Positions 62,982 to 64,000 of a stretch of 64,000 nt of DNA are shown piece after piece; positions within the stretch are counted from its first letter, which is position 1, and every line of letters begins with the position of its first letter. The notes under the pieces are model-generated. The model searched no databases and was not told where the DNA came from. It saw only the letters and a program-made list of their open reading frames with translations. The position numbers and the translations under genes are program-made. Source of the DNA: Portunus trituberculatus (Eukaryota > Arthropoda > Malacostraca > Decapoda > Portunidae); contig NC_059301.1 of assembly GCF_017591435.1 (NCBI RefSeq), positions 33,384,986 through 33,448,985 of the forward strand, in the 5' to 3' direction.

Positions 62982-63963
62982 CAGGCAACCCCTGTTTAAC
63001 GAAGGGATTATGTTCCTAAAAAACACTTCGTTAAGCGAAACTTCGTTAAGCGAACCGATTATAACAAGTTTAACCCCTGACTTGAACTTCCATTGAGAGT
63101 AAGCAAAGCGAGAGTGCATCATAGTACAGTGAAAGGTTTAATGAAAATAAAAATTATGAAGTTTAACATTTAGGCAGTTAAATTTAATTTAAGTCATTAT
63201 AATGTACACTAATGTATGTATGTACGTAACTTTATAATGTTGATCTTAAATTTATGCAGGGAGGGAGAGTGAAATGGGAAAGACACTAACCGGCAACCTG
63301 TGGAATGTAAACAAAGGGCGCATCATTGTACCGCATACAAAACTTATGTACCACATTTCCACAAGGCTTTCCATTTTATCCAGTGTAGAGTCATGAGTTC
63401 AGGTGGTTCTTTTAGCTTGCAAGGAAGATACAGTCTCACCAGCATTCTTAATAGAGTCTGTAGACTTGAAAATAGTAGAGATAGTATATGGAGTCAAGAT
63501 GGTGGCGAGCAATGCTATTAGTTTTCTTGCCTCTCATGCCTGTGAATAATATCTAGTTTCACTTCGAGAGTAAGAGACTTCCTGGTCTTCTTAGGAACGT
63601 TAGGCCACATTGCAGAGCATTTTGGTGGTAAGTTGAGCGAGTGAAGACGAGCTGCTATTGACACTGCCATGGGAGTGAATGGTGCATGTGTTGTCCACGA
63701 GAGGCTTGATCTTGATCTTCATCTTGATTCTACAGGTGTCCTTGGATTTCTCCTGAGGCAGGCCTTAGTATTTGCAGCTCCTGGTGTATTCAAAAGCTTG
63801 TCAGCTTGCATAATACGGTGGGGCTTTCAAACTTGGAAAAAATTACCTGGATAAAAGTTTGTTAAAGCGAGTTTGGTGTTCATTAAACGAGCAGATGGTA
63901 GTAAAATGAAACCTTCGTTGTAGGGAAATTTCGTTGTGTGAACCTTCGTTAAACGGGGGTTGC

Positions 63964-63966
<3 letters not shown>
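62982..63966 (-). mobile_element. Tigger/pogo-type transposon T4
   Basis: A 985-bp copy in minus orientation with ends CAGGCAACCCCTGTTTAACG (left) and, inverted at the right, CAGGCAACCCCCGTTTAACG, flanked by TA at 62980-62981 and 63967-63968. This is the least disrupted Tigger in the window. On the minus strand it holds the helix-turn-helix remnant (complement of about 63420-63640) but no DDE domain, so it is a non-autonomous internal-deletion derivative. Confidence 0.88.

Positions 63967-64000
<34 letters not shown>
63967..64000. repeat. (TA)n microsatellite, cut by window end
   Basis: TA units from the right end of Tigger T4 to the last base of the window. Confidence 0.95.

Overview
Eukaryotic (animal) genomic DNA, most likely from a decapod crustacean and probably a brachyuran crab. 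The reasons are long GA/TA/AC dinucleotide arrays, very dense non-LTR retrotransposons whose open frames look like families I associate with crab genomes, and a split host gene with GT-AG introns. The species is inference; no ribosomal or mitochondrial marker is present. Nothing bacterial is visible.

Host content: the only convincing cellular gene is on the minus strand. Seven phase-compatible exons (45273-45382, 22730-22846, 22118-22244, 20037-20182, 19758-19815, 4985-5169, 4653-4761) encode the last 283 residues of a coiled-coil protein with a TPH-like C-terminus, best match MNS1 (axonemal inner-junction protein). Its 5' exons lie to the right of the window. Two introns, about 14.6 and 22.4 kb, account for most of the left two thirds of the window and are packed with mobile DNA. 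A THAP-like zinc-finger fragment lies at 3181-3343.

Mobile layout, left to right: Jockey/BS-like LINE with a solo LTR (1-3174); DIRS-like fragment (5574-6052); a Tigger/pogo element nested inside another Tigger (6354-8272); a 4-kb CR1/L2-like LINE spread over 8613-18888 by insertion of a TA-flanked DNA transposon (itself carrying a LINE), an RTE-like LINE, a second CR1-like LINE and a tRNA-derived composite SINE; a CR1/L2-like LINE and a Ty3/Gypsy remnant (24.0-26.2 kb); a CR1/L2-like LINE split at a TTAA by an 11.8-kb piggyBac copy (28752-40511). That piggyBac carries a TIR-bounded unit with a FEN1/PIN-like, cysteine-rich gene (28852-31085) and an I-type LINE (31537-39889) that itself holds another LINE. 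Then come another CR1/L2-like LINE (41120-44505), a 1.3-kb fold-back transposon (45446-46782), and a terminal complex (47-64 kb). In that complex one Tigger copy (48724-61388) has been split by a DDE-transposase segment, a TTAA element and a second pogo-type element, with two near-identical LINEs in opposite orientation and two inverted copies of a 1.57-kb LTR-like repeat.

The best candidate for something undescribed is the 28852-31085 unit: about 150-bp terminal inverted repeats around a decayed gene for a FEN1/PIN-like nuclease with a C-terminal Cys cluster, a combination I cannot assign to a named transposon superfamily. Almost every mobile open frame in the window is broken; the window reads as a record of ordered insertions rather than a set of cooperating genes.
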